This document shows, piece by piece, positions 33,213 through 44,274 of a stretch of 64,000 bases of DNA. Position numbers and translations under genes: made by a program. The first letter of the stretch is position 1; each line of letters opens with the position of its first letter. This DNA is from Nannochloris sp. 'desiccata' (lineage: Eukaryota; Chlorophyta; Trebouxiophyceae; Chlorellales; Chlorellaceae). The DNA lies in contig JAGTXX020000011.1 of assembly GCA_019044685.2 (NCBI GenBank), forward strand, positions 1,240,001 through 1,304,000, given 5' to 3'. A model generated the notes under the pieces. It did no database searches. It was given only the letters and a program-made list of their open reading frames with translations, and was not told where the DNA came from.

Positions 33213-34859
33213 CTAAAACACAACATCAGGCATCGTTAATTGAAACACAGGACATCTTGCCTTGACTTGTCTTGCACCTGGATTTTCTATACTCCCTTCA
33301 ATAAAAGTAAATTCCCCCTCCATGCTTCCTTGTGGCTCACGTTGATGAGTACAACTTTGATAAGTAAATTCTTCACCTCCGTGCTCGAGCAATGGGTATT
33401 GCCCTACAACAGCCTCACCATGCACCTCACTCTCTACAGCACCTGCGGAATTGCGTATCTTCCATGCTCTATCCAACAATTGGACAGATCGAAAAGGTTC
33501 TTCTTCTTGGACGAAACGAGGAATAGAAGTAGCATCGGCGGGAGCGGAATTCGTATTTGTTGCTACTGCCTCTGTTCTTTGATCCTGTTCGCTAAGTAAT
33601 CTGAATCGAATACTATACGCAAAGAAATACTGTATATCCCCATCATCTACATCTCTCAGATTCGACAATTCTGGAATAAACAGGGGAGAGGCAGACACTT
33701 GAATGCCACGTGTAATTGCAGAGGGGCCGTGTGGCGGGCGACGCGGGAAGAGGCAAATGCCTGTACTATTGGGAACCTCGTCATAAAGCGTCTCCATACT
33801 AAACTTATTACTAGATAAATCTTGTGCATAGAACTCAAACCATTGTAGAGGAGCATCTGGTTGTTCAGGTGGTGATAACACAGGGTAGCCGAGCTCTTGG
33901 GCTTGCAGGGCGGCCAAAGGAGCAAACGCCGGCAGTGGCAGTGGTGGGCCGTTGGCTGCATTTACTCTAGATAATCCTGGGACATGAGACACCATAACAT
34001 CTCCAGTATTTGTGATACAGTTTATTGTCTTGTTAAAATTAAACCCAGCTGCAAACATCACGTCTGGATGGTCATCTGGTAGATTTAATCGACTTCTAAA
34101 ATGTTGTGTCCAGCGCTTCATTCGGTTGAGTGGGAGCATTCGGCTAGAAACTAGATGAGAATAGAACTGATACCTGTATAGTTATAGGTGGAATATGAAA
34201 TTGATTTAGATGGCTGTATGAGTTTCATTAGACGTCATAAAGGCACCTTGGTTCAGGGTTTGAAAAGAGAATGACAGTTGGAAATGAAACAAGAAAAATC
34301 TTTACCCGCCAAACAGGCCATGAAATACAGAAGGCCCCATTGAAGGTCTCAAAGTATCGATTTGCCTATCAAACTCTAAATCCTGACCATCATGAATACG
34401 GTACAGCACTCGTAAAGCTGCAGGAAATCGAACTTTCAGGGTTCGTTCTGCATCATCGAGTTCAGCTTCAGTGGCGCCTGGTCTTAAGGATGCAAAAATT
34501 TGCGGGGCGTTGAGTTCTAGCCAAGAGTGGATTTGTTGCCACGCATGCAGAGATCTAAGGGCAAAGTTACCATATTGTTTGCAGAATGGGTGCCATTGTG
34601 CACAAGCAGCTCTAAAGGAAGAGAGAGGTTGCTGATCGAGACCAACAGGCATTGCGCCATTGCTCCCAGCGCCATAAATTTTGTGCCATTGCAGCCGCCA
34701 GATGCTATCCTCCTCTCTCAAGAAATTTTCCCACTGCTTATTCACGGACATGCAGCTCGCAAGGGTGGCTGGAGTAAGGTGGCTAAAGACATTTGCCAAG
34801 CATTCTCCTGTCAACGAGGTGATCGCGGCACCTGGAGACACCTCAGGATCATTCTCCAT
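33213..34859 (-). CDS. F-box / SMI1-KNR4 / ApaG-domain protein (SKIP16-like)
   Basis: Exons 34859-34306 and 34173-33213 (GTAAAG donor, TATACAG acceptor, phase 2) give 504 aa. The F-box is at about 15-55 (LTGECLANVFSHLTPATLAS, CMSVNKQWENF). An SMI1/KNR4-like domain is at about 120-330 (EAELDDAERTLKVRFPAALR, VLYRIHDGQDL). A C-terminal ApaG domain (FFAYSIRFRLL; WKIRNSAGAVESEVHGEAVV; PLLEHGGEEFTYQS) ends TMPDVVF. This is the domain order of plant SKIP16, a substrate receptor of SCF ubiquitin ligases that binds SKP1/ASK. Substrate unknown. Confidence 0.88.
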
Positions 34860-35351
34860 ATTTCCAGATTTATTTTTCAGACTATTGTAGTTTGATAGTG
34901 ATCTGGGCGAGTTCAGCAGGTATAAAGGACAAATTCTGTCTGTGGAATGTGGAGGAGGAATATCACCGCCAGCTGGATTCTGCTTTGATTGACGTTGTCC
35001 CCTGCTCCTCCCTGCATCTTAAACTAGACATTCCAGACTCTACTTTATTACAGAAACATGCATGGTAAGAAACAACACAAGCTTTGGATGATAGTTGAAT
35101 GCAGGTAAATAGTAAAGACATGTGCCTTGACAATTTTCAAAAGAGAAAGAAGGGAGGCTTCTTCTTTATTATTTACTTGCCCTTGATGAAAGACAGAGAA
35201 AACCAAAGTTACGAAAAACTTTCCATAAGCCTGCGAAAAACGGATTGTTGATTAAATTGGGTTAGACGGCCAAGACAAACAGCGTGTCGCCACTCTCTGT
35301 GTGCTTTTCCATCTCTGCCAAAAGGAAATAGGTTTTTTCTTTGTTGTTTGT
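34860..35351. other. Spacer, F-box gene promoter / RRM gene 3' flank
   Basis: No gene seen. A short polypurine run lies near 35140-35160. Confidence 0.4.
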
Positions 35352-36452
35352 TTAACCAAACTGGTCAATTTTAACACTCATGGTACGTCCTTCCAGCTCA
35401 GTGCCATTAAACTGGTCAATAGCAGCCTGAGCTTCTTCTGGAGAAGAAAACTGGATGGTGCCATAACCACGAGAACGGCCATCACGACCGTAGACAACAT
35501 CAGCACGGGTGATAGTACCACAATCCTCGAAAATAGGCCTGAGTTCCTTCCAGGTGTAAGACCAAGGTAAACCATGGACCACGACCTGAGTGCCAGTAGA
35601 CTCAGCAGCAGGAGCAGCATCTTCTCCTCCCTCAGTTGAAGCGGCGGCACCGCCACGGCCACCGCGACCTCCACGTCCACCACGGCCGCGACCGCGGGTG
35701 GGGGGTGCTTCAATGCCGTTTTCAGCATTATACTGCTTGACATCGCGATCTTCTCTATCTTCACGGACCATGATGGTGCGACCACCGAGCTCAGTGCCAT
35801 TCATAGTGTTGATGGCATTGACAGCCTGCAATGAAAATTTAAGACAGGGGGAAAATCAGACATTAGAATCGATTAAACCTTAACTAAAATACATAGCCCA
35901 GCATGCTGTAGAAGATTATAGCTTTAAATTCCAGTCCAACAAGGTGTTCTAGAAGTGCAACTTTGATTGAGGGGTCTGACATTGCAACAGCCGCTAAAAA
36001 CCCTGCTATCCCCATAAACCCACCTCCTCAGGAGTCTCAAACTCGACAATACCCCAGCCCTTGGAGCGGCCTGCAAAGAGAAGAAAGATACTGGTAAGGA
36101 GGGACGATCAGGAACTCTAAAGGGCCATCACCCTTCATGGGACAGAAAGCAACAGTCCAAGGAGCCTACGAGGATCTTACTCAAGCCTCCATGAAACCTA
36201 AGATTTATACTTACCCTGGGAATCCTTGATGATGTTGCAATAGACAACGTTACCGCAAGGACGGAAAGCGTCCTTGAGATCTTGCCAAGATGTCCTCCAG
36301 CTGAGGTTGCTGGTGAAGCAACGGCGACCAACGCGCATTACATCTTCCCCGTCTGCATTCACATGAAAATCTAGCGAGTCAGATGGAGGTTTTGACTGCA
36401 AACCGGGCTCAATCAAGAGATTCAGTGATGAAGCTCGAAACTCACCAGCCAT
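35352..36452 (-). CDS. Two-RRM RNA-binding protein with RGG linker
   Basis: Exons 36452-36446 (only MA plus one base), 36352-36215, 36070-36024 and 35825-35352 give 221 aa. RRM1 is built from three exons (RRCFTSNLSWRTSWQDLKDA; SKGWGIVEFETPEE; GTELGGRTIMVRED). An RGG linker follows (RGRGRGGRGGRGGRGG). RRM2 has VVVHGLPWSYTWKELRPIFE and SRGYGTIQFSSPEEAQAAI. It resembles hnRNP/Gbp2/Hrp1-like single-strand nucleic-acid-binding proteins of green algae, acting in mRNA handling or telomere/poly-G binding. The 7-nt coding exon depends on GCTG|GTGAGT and AATGCAG|ACGG, which keep frame with an Asp codon. Confidence 0.85.
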
Positions 36453-36825
36453 TTTTGTCTCCCCGTAGTCCGTTATTCGTGCCTGTGCAACCTCCTGCGC
36501 CCCTGCCTGCGCCTTCAAAGTTGCAAGAATAGTTATAAAGGGCGTGGGTGGTGAGCTGCGTGAGAAATAAAAATAAAGACAAAGAAAATTCACCCTCTCT
36601 GCGACCCTGGCTACAAAATTTCAACGACCCAGTTTATTATAAGCACTGTGCTGCAGGTGACCCTTACAGAAATGCAATTCAGCACCCACCGCCTGCATCC
36701 AGTACCCTGATCAACACCATTAGCGACATGATAAAAATCATCTGAACCTTTCAATTAAAGTGCTTCCTGGCATAGTATCAATCCGGGTTCGCTTCAAGCT
36801 TTAGCAGCTGTATTCACTGTTCACT
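36453..36825. promoter_or_regulatory. Divergent promoter, RRM protein / V-ATPase H
   Basis: 373 bp between two divergent starts. No confident core-promoter element. Confidence 0.4.
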
Positions 36826-38307
36826 ATGACGACTCCCCTGCTGTATGTAGAGGAGCCCTCAGCGGTCTTCGATGCCGTGCCAACAACACAATTTCTCTTG
36901 AGAACAAAGGAAATTCCCTGGGATATCTACATGACTGCCCGCCTCATCTCTGATCATGATCTTCAGCTTTTGAGACGTTACGATAAGCGTGATCCCGAAC
37001 AACGAGCCAAGCTTTTAGCGGACGCTGGCCCTCTCTATGTTGCCGCCCTTCTTTCAGTTTTAAAAAATGTGACCAAGGACGAAACTGTGCAATACGTTCT
37101 AGCCCTTTTAGACGATATGTTGGAAACAGACTCTTCCAGCGCGGCTCTATTTCACCAGCTTGACACTTTACCAGGGGTCAGTGACGGTGGCGTTGGTGGT
37201 GGTGGTGGTGGTGCTCCAGGAGAACAGGTAGCGCCAACCCCAGACCCTTACTCTATTTTACTTCGTTTACTGCAACGTAACGACTGGTTTACCGACGAGA
37301 AAGCAGCTTTGATTCTCGCAGCAGTCCTTGATGCCAGACCAGACAAGGCAGACCTAGGCAAGGCCCTAGCTGAAGGCGCTGGGCCAAGAGATCTTGTTGC
37401 CCGCACTGTCGCTGCCTTTCTAGAATGGACATTAGGTCAATTACGCCATCCTAGTCACAATACTCGTGGATTACCCACTGCTATGCACTGCTTGGCTGTT
37501 CTGGTACGGGAAGTGCCTGTTAGAGCAATGTTTTGCAGGTCACCTGGTGCAATGCAATTATTGATCCCTTTAGTTGGAATGCCTTCCCCTGGAGTTCAAC
37601 TCAATATCCAGCTGTTATATGAAACGGTGGTATGTGTTTGGGAATTATCGTTTTACCGTCCTGCTGTCGACACACTCGCTGTCGAGTCTGTTGTTGCGGG
37701 ACTGGTCGATGTCGTTCGCTTAGCCCAGAAAGAAAAATTAGTCCGTGCATCGTTATTAGCTTTGAAAAACTTGTTGGGACAAGGCGATCATCCTGCGTTA
37801 GAGTTTGCAGTAGTAGAGAAAGGGTTGCATAAAGTTGTAGCCACACGATTAGAACAAAATTGGGATGACGAGGATGTTCCATATCTTTTAGAATGGATGC
37901 AAGATCATTTGGAAGCTGGTGCGCTTGCATTAACTTCATTAGAGCGATATCGTAAGGAAGTGATGTCTGGACACTTACGAAAGTCTCCTTTACACGATTC
38001 TGAAGCATTTTGGTTGGAGAATGCTCAGCATCTGGTTGATAATAACAGTGCTTTACTTCGTGCGTTGCTCCGGGTGTTGGAGGTGTCACGAGACCCGGTG
38101 ACGTTGGCAGTAGCATGCAAGGATTTATCACAATTTGTGACATATTATCCTCATGGAAGAGGTATTGTTTCGGAGTTAAAAGGGAAAGAGTTTGCCATGA
38201 GATTGATGGTGCACCCGGATGCCGAGGTGCAGAGGGAAGCTTTAGTGTGTGTGCAGAGATTGCTGTTGTCGAGAGATAAGGTCGATTTTATGGCGCAAGC
38301 TAGCTAG
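36826..38307 (+). CDS. VMA13: V-type proton ATPase subunit H
   Basis: Single exon, 493 aa. Armadillo/HEAT-like helices fit the family: EIPWDIYMTARLISDHDLQL near the start, DETVQYVLALLDDML, GVQLNIQLLYETVVCVWELS, and a C-terminal half with DSEAFWLENAQHLV and VACKDLSQFVTYYPHGRGI. A Gly-rich loop (GGVGGGGGGAPGE) is inserted at about residue 125-140. Subunit H bridges V1 and Vo of the vacuolar proton pump and controls coupling. TGTAA at 38371-38375 is a likely poly(A) signal. Confidence 0.94.
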   Translation: MTTPLLYVEEPSAVFDAVPTTQFLLRTKEIPWDIYMTARLISDHDLQLLRRYDKRDPEQRAKLLADAGPLYVAALLSVLKNVTKDETVQYVLALLDDMLETDSSSAALFHQLDTLPGVSDGGVGGGGGGAPGEQVAPTPDPYSILLRLLQRNDWFTDEKAALILAAVLDARPDKADLGKALAEGAGPRDLVARTVAAFLEWTLGQLRHPSHNTRGLPTAMHCLAVLVREVPVRAMFCRSPGAMQLLIPLVGMPSPGVQLNIQLLYETVVCVWELSFYRPAVDTLAVESVVAGLVDVVRLAQKEKLVRASLLALKNLLGQGDHPALEFAVVEKGLHKVVATRLEQNWDDEDVPYLLEWMQDHLEAGALALTSLERYRKEVMSGHLRKSPLHDSEAFWLENAQHLVDNNSALLRALLRVLEVSRDPVTLAVACKDLSQFVTYYPHGRGIVSELKGKEFAMRLMVHPDAEVQREALVCVQRLLLSRDKVDFMAQAS

Positions 38308-38492
38308 TTGGGTACATTGTTGAGAAGTGAAGAATAAATTGTACATTCCTGTGAGAATTTAACTTCTTTTTGTAAAACATAATTAGATTATGGGCAGTCG
38401 CCGTCGAGAATTTTTGCCTAGTTCATCAACAGCAAATTTGCTTAAATTGTAGGAAACTAAAGGGCTAGTCCTTCATAAAATAAGTTGCCAAA

Positions 38493-39950
38493 ATGTTGTT
38501 AGAGAGATATCGGCAGCCTCATCCAGGCTGGGCGTATTCTTTATGGAAATCAAATGGAGATGCGATCTTCAAAAGACTCTTGTCAACCACGTCTACTGCA
38601 TTTAATGCTCTTGAAGCTCCCCCTATCCCTCCATTTCGACGGGTTGTAGTCACTGGTATAGGACTTGTAACCCCGCTGGGTACTGGAGTCCAGGGTGTGT
38701 GGGAAAGATTAATTGCAGGCGACACCGCCATCCGGGCTCTGACAGAAGAAGACCTTCCCCCAGACCACCGAAGCGCATTTGCTTCCCTTCCGTCTAAAGT
38801 CATAGGGTGCGTAGATCGTGACCAGTTGTCCAATGTGCCATGGTTCCCATCAAATCAAGATTTGAGAAGAGAAGCGCCATTTGTCACTTTTGCCACTGCA
38901 GCTGCAGCAGAAGCACTCCAAGATGCTCATTGGGCTCCGCAAACTGAACAAGACCGACAAGCTACCGGGGTAGCTATCGGCGCGGGTATGAGCTGCACCA
39001 CTGATATGGCAGAAGCTGGAGCATTGCTGAAAGACGGCAAGCTCCGTCGGCTTTCTCCTTTCTTTGTACCTAGAACATTAGTCAACATGGCTGCAGGAGC
39101 TGTGAGCATGGCATTTGGTCTTCAAGGCCCCAATCATGCAGTGAGCACCGCCTGTGCTAGTGGGGCACACGGTATTGGAGATGCGTTTCGAATGGTGCAG
39201 CGAGGTGATGCCACGGTCATGGTTGCCGGTGGTACTGAAGCATGTGTCGATGCAGTTGCTCTTGGTGGGTTTTCTAGACTAAAAGCCTTATCTACAAATT
39301 ACAACCACAACCCTGCAAAGGCTTCGAGACCTTTCGATAAAGAGAGAGATGGCTTTGTATTAGGAGAAGGTGCGGGTATTTTAATATTGGAAGAATTGGA
39401 ACACGCACGTGCTCGTAATGCACGTATCTACGCAGAAATACGTGGATATGGTATGTCTGCAGATGCATATCATATTACTCAGCCACCTCCTGATGGAGCA
39501 GGAGCTGCTTTAGCAATGCGTCGAGCGTTGGCAGTGGCAGGGGTGGCACCATCTGAAATAGCGTACATAAATGCACATGCGACGTCTACACCTATTGGAG
39601 ACGACGTTGAACAGCGTGCAATTGCATCAGTATTTTTAAATGAAGAAAATAGTAGTAGCAATAGCGCTAGGTATTGTCCAATGGTGTCCTCAACAAAAGG
39701 AGCGGTTGGACACTTGCTTGGTGCAGCTGGTGCAGTAGAAGCAGCATTTACAGTGTTAGCTTCCTACCATCGTGTTGCCCCGCCAAATTGTAATTTAGAA
39801 ACCCCCGATCCAGGGTTATTGCATGGTCTAGTGGTGGGAAAAGGAGCAATAGACTTGAAAGATGGAGAACGTCGACCTGCGGTGTTGAGCAACTCGTTTG
39901 GTTTCGGAGGGACCAATGCCTCGCTTGTATTTGGGCCTCCGCCCTCTTAA
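38493..39950 (+). CDS. 3-oxoacyl-[acyl-carrier-protein] synthase, probably mitochondrial (mtKAS)
   Basis: Single exon, 485 aa. The leader (RYRQPHPGWAYSLWKS, then FKRLLSTTSTAF) looks like a mitochondrial presequence. KAS I/II motifs: RRVVVTGIGLVTPLG, STACASGAHGIGDAF with nucleophile Cys, INAHATSTPIGDDVE with His, STKGAVGHLLGAAGAVEA with Lys and His, and SNSFGFGGTNASLVFG. It elongates acyl-ACP from malonyl-ACP. In plants the mitochondrial enzyme feeds octanoate for lipoate; plastid location cannot be excluded. TGTAA at 39970-39974. Confidence 0.92.
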   Translation: MLLERYRQPHPGWAYSLWKSNGDAIFKRLLSTTSTAFNALEAPPIPPFRRVVVTGIGLVTPLGTGVQGVWERLIAGDTAIRALTEEDLPPDHRSAFASLPSKVIGCVDRDQLSNVPWFPSNQDLRREAPFVTFATAAAAEALQDAHWAPQTEQDRQATGVAIGAGMSCTTDMAEAGALLKDGKLRRLSPFFVPRTLVNMAAGAVSMAFGLQGPNHAVSTACASGAHGIGDAFRMVQRGDATVMVAGGTEACVDAVALGGFSRLKALSTNYNHNPAKASRPFDKERDGFVLGEGAGILILEELEHARARNARIYAEIRGYGMSADAYHITQPPPDGAGAALAMRRALAVAGVAPSEIAYINAHATSTPIGDDVEQRAIASVFLNEENSSSNSARYCPMVSSTKGAVGHLLGAAGAVEAAFTVLASYHRVAPPNCNLETPDPGLLHGLVVGKGAIDLKDGERRPAVLSNSFGFGGTNASLVFGPPPS

Positions 39951-40199
39951 TACTGTGACCAACATAGAATGTAATGTATATATTGAAGACGCCAATGTGT
40001 TAAAAAAATGAACGCATTTCCAGAAGAATCTGAACCGTCGCCTTCCATCTAGATTAGAATCTAGAGGCTCTCCGAAAGGCAGTTGTCCAAAATCTCCGAT
40101 AGAAAGAGAGAAATTTTGGGCTCTAATCCTACCATTCGTTTTCAAATAAGGCCTATTGCTGCAAGTGTATTGCTAAATCTCACTTAAATATATATAAGT

Positions 40200-41246
40200 A
40201 TGGAAGGAATAGTGCAGTATCCATTTCCGCTGGCTCCGGAGCCGGACACCCAGTGTGCTCCAGAAGCAGTTGCGATGCCCACCGGAACTGCAGAAGAAGA
40301 AGTCGATCCAACGACTGTACCTATGCAGGAAATTGTCGCTAGTAGTCCTCACGTTGATTCAAATGCGAGCGAAGGCGATAACCTGGCATTGCTGCCCCGA
40401 AACACGGTAAGAGAATCTAAAGATATTTTAAAGATGCTTCCGGGCGCACAATTAAACTTCCAACTTGCATTTCGTCGCTAGTCGGAATGATAACTCTGAC
40501 CAGTCAGTCTTGGTAGTAGTGATGAAGAGCTGAGATTCGTTAGTATCAGGGCCAGCGTTTGCCATAGGGAAATTGACAGGTCCAGAATGAGTAACATTTA
40601 TATATTGTTTTATTCAATGCAGGTTGTAAGGATTGCCGGCAATAATCGCACTAAGGCATCCCTAATTGGATTGGAGGCAAAGGTTCGCCGTAGCACTGGT
40701 CTTGGTGGTTGGCACTGGCTGGTGCTCCCCAGCGGCGAGGAAATCAAGCTGCAACGCAACGCGTTAACGGTATTGGAATATCCTACTGGGCTAGAAGCCG
40801 AATCTTCTGCTTCAGAAGGGGATAGACACAAACCTGCAACTCCACACATCCCTCGATATGGCCCCGTTTTAGAAACACAGCGATTACCTGCAAAACGGCC
40901 TCGACCTGTATCTACATTACCCTCCGATTACCTTGATGGATCTCGTAGAGTCTCCCTGAGACAACAATATGCCGGAATTGGGCCTAGCATTGGCAGTTAC
41001 AGTGCCGCCGCTGTCCCAGTTGACCACGGCCCAGCTGCTGCTTATGCGCCCCACTTTGTTGATTTTGACAAGCTTCAAACGAAATCTCTTAGAAAATATT
41101 TAACAACGTACAACCTAAATACAACATCTATTACAAGAGAAACTATGGTGCGATCAGCTCAACGCCATTTTGCAGGGGTCGAAATTACCGAAGAAGATGT
41201 TGTTAGGAATGTCTTAGAGGCAGCTCGACGCAACGCATATGGCTAA
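40200..41246 (+). CDS. SAP30-like protein with Sin3-binding domain
   Basis: Exons 40200-40406 and 40623-41246 (GTAAGA donor, CAATGCAG acceptor, phase 0) give 276 aa. The N-terminus is acidic and disordered. The middle has VVRIAGNNRTKASLIG and VRRSTGLGGWHWLVLPSGEE, which looks like a small beta-rich module. The C-terminal VDFDKLQTKSLRKYLTTYNL, TMVRSAQRHF and TEEDVVRNVLEAARR match the SAP30 Sin3-binding domain. It is probably part of a Sin3/HDAC repressor complex. TATATATAAG lies directly before the ATG, so a TATA box or very short leader is possible. Confidence 0.75.
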
Positions 41247-42436
41247 CCCTATTCTCTCTTACATCTGTACGAGACACCCTTAAAAACGCATGAGATTGCC
41301 CCTATCCCCTTCATTCCATCTCAAAAATTATAGGGATAGTGATACCACTAAAAATAATGGCAAGAAATTGCGTTGGTAGCAGTCATCAATACAAAACAAA
41401 CATATATATATCCATACGAGTCTTCTCTTTTTCTTATCTCAAGTAATGATCTGATCCCCCCCCCCCCCAAACATTCTTCTGTACGTAATGCGAATATAAG
41501 ATTATTCACGATTGTTTTTGGTCCCAAAATTCTTCTGCTGAACCCATTCGTGTCCTTTTCCTTCCCCCCTTCCCTTTCTAAATGCTCTTATAGTAGCAAC
41601 CTCCTTTCATCGTCATTATCTTGATTTTGTGTGTTTGCCTTCTTTTTCCTTTTTACGTATGTCTTCTATTTGAACGGTTGAACCGTCATCTCCCTATATC
41701 CTAGCGTTTCATTTTTCCTTGCCAGTCCCCTATCTAAATCCGATTCTTAAGCAAGTGAGTTTGGAGTTATTATTAAGATTACCTCCCGCTCAAATGCTTT
41801 GTAACTTTTCTTTCTTTCTTTTTCCCGTTCATTTTGTAAATCTTCGGTTTTCCTTTTCATATTTACAACCTACTTGTACAATAACACACCCTATCTTGTT
41901 CTGTAGATATATTGAATTAAATCGTCCCTTTATTTACCTCATCCTGTTCTTCCTGTAGATAAATTGATTTATCATCCAATCCCCCCCCCCCACCACCACC
42001 ACCAAAAAAAAATAGTTTAAGGAGATGATGGGAGTATGTCTTCTGTGTTGCTGCAGCTCTCGTCATCGATTCTTTCTTTCTTCTGCCTTTGCCCTTGTGC
42101 ACGTACCATATAAACTCTTTTCCCCTTGCCTTTCCCTCGCCTTTTATTGATGTAAGAATATAAATGCCAGTAGATTAAAAAGTCCGCGTATAACAAAACA
42201 AACTTGAACTTTGAAGCACGATATTTTATGACATTCCTCAGCGCACGAGATAAATCAGCATTAAAAAATGCAGACGCAACACTCCCTAGTAACTAGAGGG
42301 GTTGAGTGTAGAGATACACTGGGTTTGTTCCTTTCATTCTTTAGACTCGAAGCTAGACTTAGTATTGGGGAAATAGCCGGCGGGGCACATATAGTTTACA
42401 CACAAGGTAATAGAATTAAAACTCTTTTATTCTGTT
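41247..42436. other. Long convergent 3' interval, no gene
   Basis: About 1.2 kb, AT- and pyrimidine-rich with poly-C runs at about 41456-41468 and 41982-41992 (the latter followed by CACCACCACC and an A run). Short open frames are low-complexity. TTACA near 42396 (TGTAA on minus) could end the TRAPPC13 transcript. Confidence 0.5.
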
Positions 42437-44029
42437 CTATTCCCCAACCCAAACTTCTATCGGTGCTAGAGTATCAAACACGCGTCCATCTCTCTCATCA
42501 GTGAGTATCAACCCTTGAATATACTGCCTACCTGGCAGTCTAGGCAGCATCGATAGAGTGAGGTGTGCTCTACTTCGAGGGGGTACTTCATTTATACACT
42601 CACTTTGTAGCCCATCCAACACGATACCTTCTTCAGAAGCACGTTCTTCAACTCCTACGCCCGCTCCCTCCCTTGTCGTTATTACGCTACTACCGTTTCT
42701 AATGGGACCACTCATGCTGCTCGCTTTTAAAGCCCACGCCGGATGATAACTGATTTTTAAAGGCCCTAACCGGCGGTCTACCCCACTCACAACACAGATT
42801 TCTATCGTAAAAGGCTCCGCAACAACTATTCGATCAGGTAATTTTATTACTTCAAGCCGTAGTTCTCGATGCGGCCGAGGATTGCCAGTGATTATCTGGG
42901 TCTGTAGCCGTGCTGGATCTCCTAGGGTGCCCTTCCATCTGATATCAAGTTTACCTAGAGCAGAACCATCTTGATCACCTGTACCACGAGGACTAGCACC
43001 AGTAGGAGAACGAGCACCACTACTATTGGTTCCTACCTGTTGCTGCTGCTGCTGCTGTTGTTGTTGATGCCAAAGACGAGAGAGTTTGAATATATACCCG
43101 GCAGCACCTCCTCCAGGATGTAATAGAAGCGCCGCTGAATTGATGGTATGCTCTCCTAGTGGACCTATCACACTGGAGCTACTATACGTACTAATATCAT
43201 CGCTCTTTCCCTCATTTTCGCTACTGCTAATTATATTTTGAGAAGAATAGCCAGATGCTACTGCCAATTCCACGCTTTCCAGCAACATCAAATCCTCAGT
43301 TTTATTCTCTATTGTGGCTTCTAAAAAGACAGTATTACTATCCAAAGCACGATGTTTGGTGCGTACAATTAGAGGGTTAAGTACATTAAATTTGAAGGCT
43401 TGAGGGGAGTATTTAGGCTCATTGGGGAAGGCGGGAGTCACATAAGCCGAAGCACAGAGTATCGTTTGGGGTCCGAGATCTCTAACATCATGCTTAACTA
43501 TAAATTCATGGTGTGCTCCAGGAGGTAACAAAGGAATGCCTTGGGTAGGCATGGTGTCATACAGGATAGATTTGCCATGATCGCTCTGGATTTCTATCTG
43601 TGAAATAAAGAAAAAGGGGAAGAAGCGGTGGAGGGAAGTATGTTCATTAAGAAGAACGTCTCGTTTATATTGGTAAGGGAATAAAATGATGCTATTAGAA
43701 TTAAAAGGCCAGATGATAGCTCTTTCTCTTACCCTGATTCCGACGTTGTTTACCTCCGCATCCGACTGGTTACAAAGGGCTACTGCTACAGTGAGCGTTT
43801 GGCCAAGGTAGACGGTGCCAAAATTTTGAGCACCGCCGACCCCAAGCTGGCCTTTCTCTTTGCGCTCTATCCAATTTTCAGATACTGAAGTACCGCTTTC
43901 AAGCGGGTGATCGCGAAACTGAGCTGTTGAAGAGACATCTTTATTAAAGTGGGATTTTTTCTGATCTGAGTTTAAAAGATCAGAAGGTCTGAGCCTAAGC
44001 ACTTTGAAGACGAGAGCATGATTGCTCAT
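42437..44029 (-). CDS. TRAPPC13: TRAPP complex subunit 13 homologue (TRAPPC13, DUF974)
   Basis: Exons 44029-43733 and 43597-42437 give 485 aa. The 135-bp intron (GTAAGA ... TTTCACAG) is open and a multiple of three, but its translation (FPYQYKRDV, FFPFFFISQ) is unlike the family, so it is called an intron. Features: MSNHALVFKVLRLRPSDL, QNFGTVYLGQTLTVAVALCN, LPPGAHHEFIVKHDVRDLG, and KFNVLNPLIVRTKHRALDSN ... VFLEATIENKTEDLMLLES. A poly-Gln stretch (CAG/CAA, 43045-43070) lies in a variable loop. The family works in membrane-traffic tethering with TRAPP at the Golgi. Confidence 0.85.
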   Translation of the reverse strand: MSNHALVFKVLRLRPSDLLNSDQKKSHFNKDVSSTAQFRDHPLESGTSVSENWIERKEKGQLGVGGAQNFGTVYLGQTLTVAVALCNQSDAEVNNVGIRVRERAIIWPFNSNSIILFPYQYKRDVLLNEHTSLHRFFPFFFISQIEIQSDHGKSILYDTMPTQGIPLLPPGAHHEFIVKHDVRDLGPQTILCASAYVTPAFPNEPKYSPQAFKFNVLNPLIVRTKHRALDSNTVFLEATIENKTEDLMLLESVELAVASGYSSQNIISSSENEGKSDDISTYSSSSVIGPLGEHTINSAALLLHPGGGAAGYIFKLSRLWHQQQQQQQQQQVGTNSSGARSPTGASPRGTGDQDGSALGKLDIRWKGTLGDPARLQTQIITGNPRPHRELRLEVIKLPDRIVVAEPFTIEICVVSGVDRRLGPLKISYHPAWALKASSMSGPIRNGSSVITTREGAGVGVEERASEEGIVLDGLQSECINEVPPRSRAHLTLSMLPRLPGRQYIQGLILTDERDGRVFDTLAPIEVWVGE

Positions 44030-44274
44030 TGCAAATGAATATAGAATTCCATGTGTCAAATAGCACCGAATACCTTGACTTTTACAATGACTATTTACTC
44101 TTGTTTTTCTTTGGAGTGTTTCATGTTGATAGATAACGCCAAGGACACGCAGCACAGCATTTTATTAATTAGTTTCCATTATATCTAGACCTACTTACTG
44201 TTTTAGTACTAGATCACGGGCTTCTTAGATTTGGCATTGACAATTCAAAGAAGTGATCTTAAAACTTCAAAATT
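44030..44274. promoter_or_regulatory. Divergent promoter, TRAPPC13 / SSXT
   Basis: 245-bp spacer between divergent starts, AT-rich. No specific element assigned. Confidence 0.35.

Noticed and set aside
37601..38143. 180-codon minus frame
   Set aside because: Antisense of V-ATPase subunit H.
41373..41958. Short plus-strand frames
   Set aside because: Low-complexity pyrimidine-rich 3' flank, no splice or start context.
44030..44155. N-terminal extension of TRAPPC13
   Set aside because: In-frame sequence upstream of 44,029 lacks an ATG and does not resemble the family; MSNHALVFKV fits the usual start.
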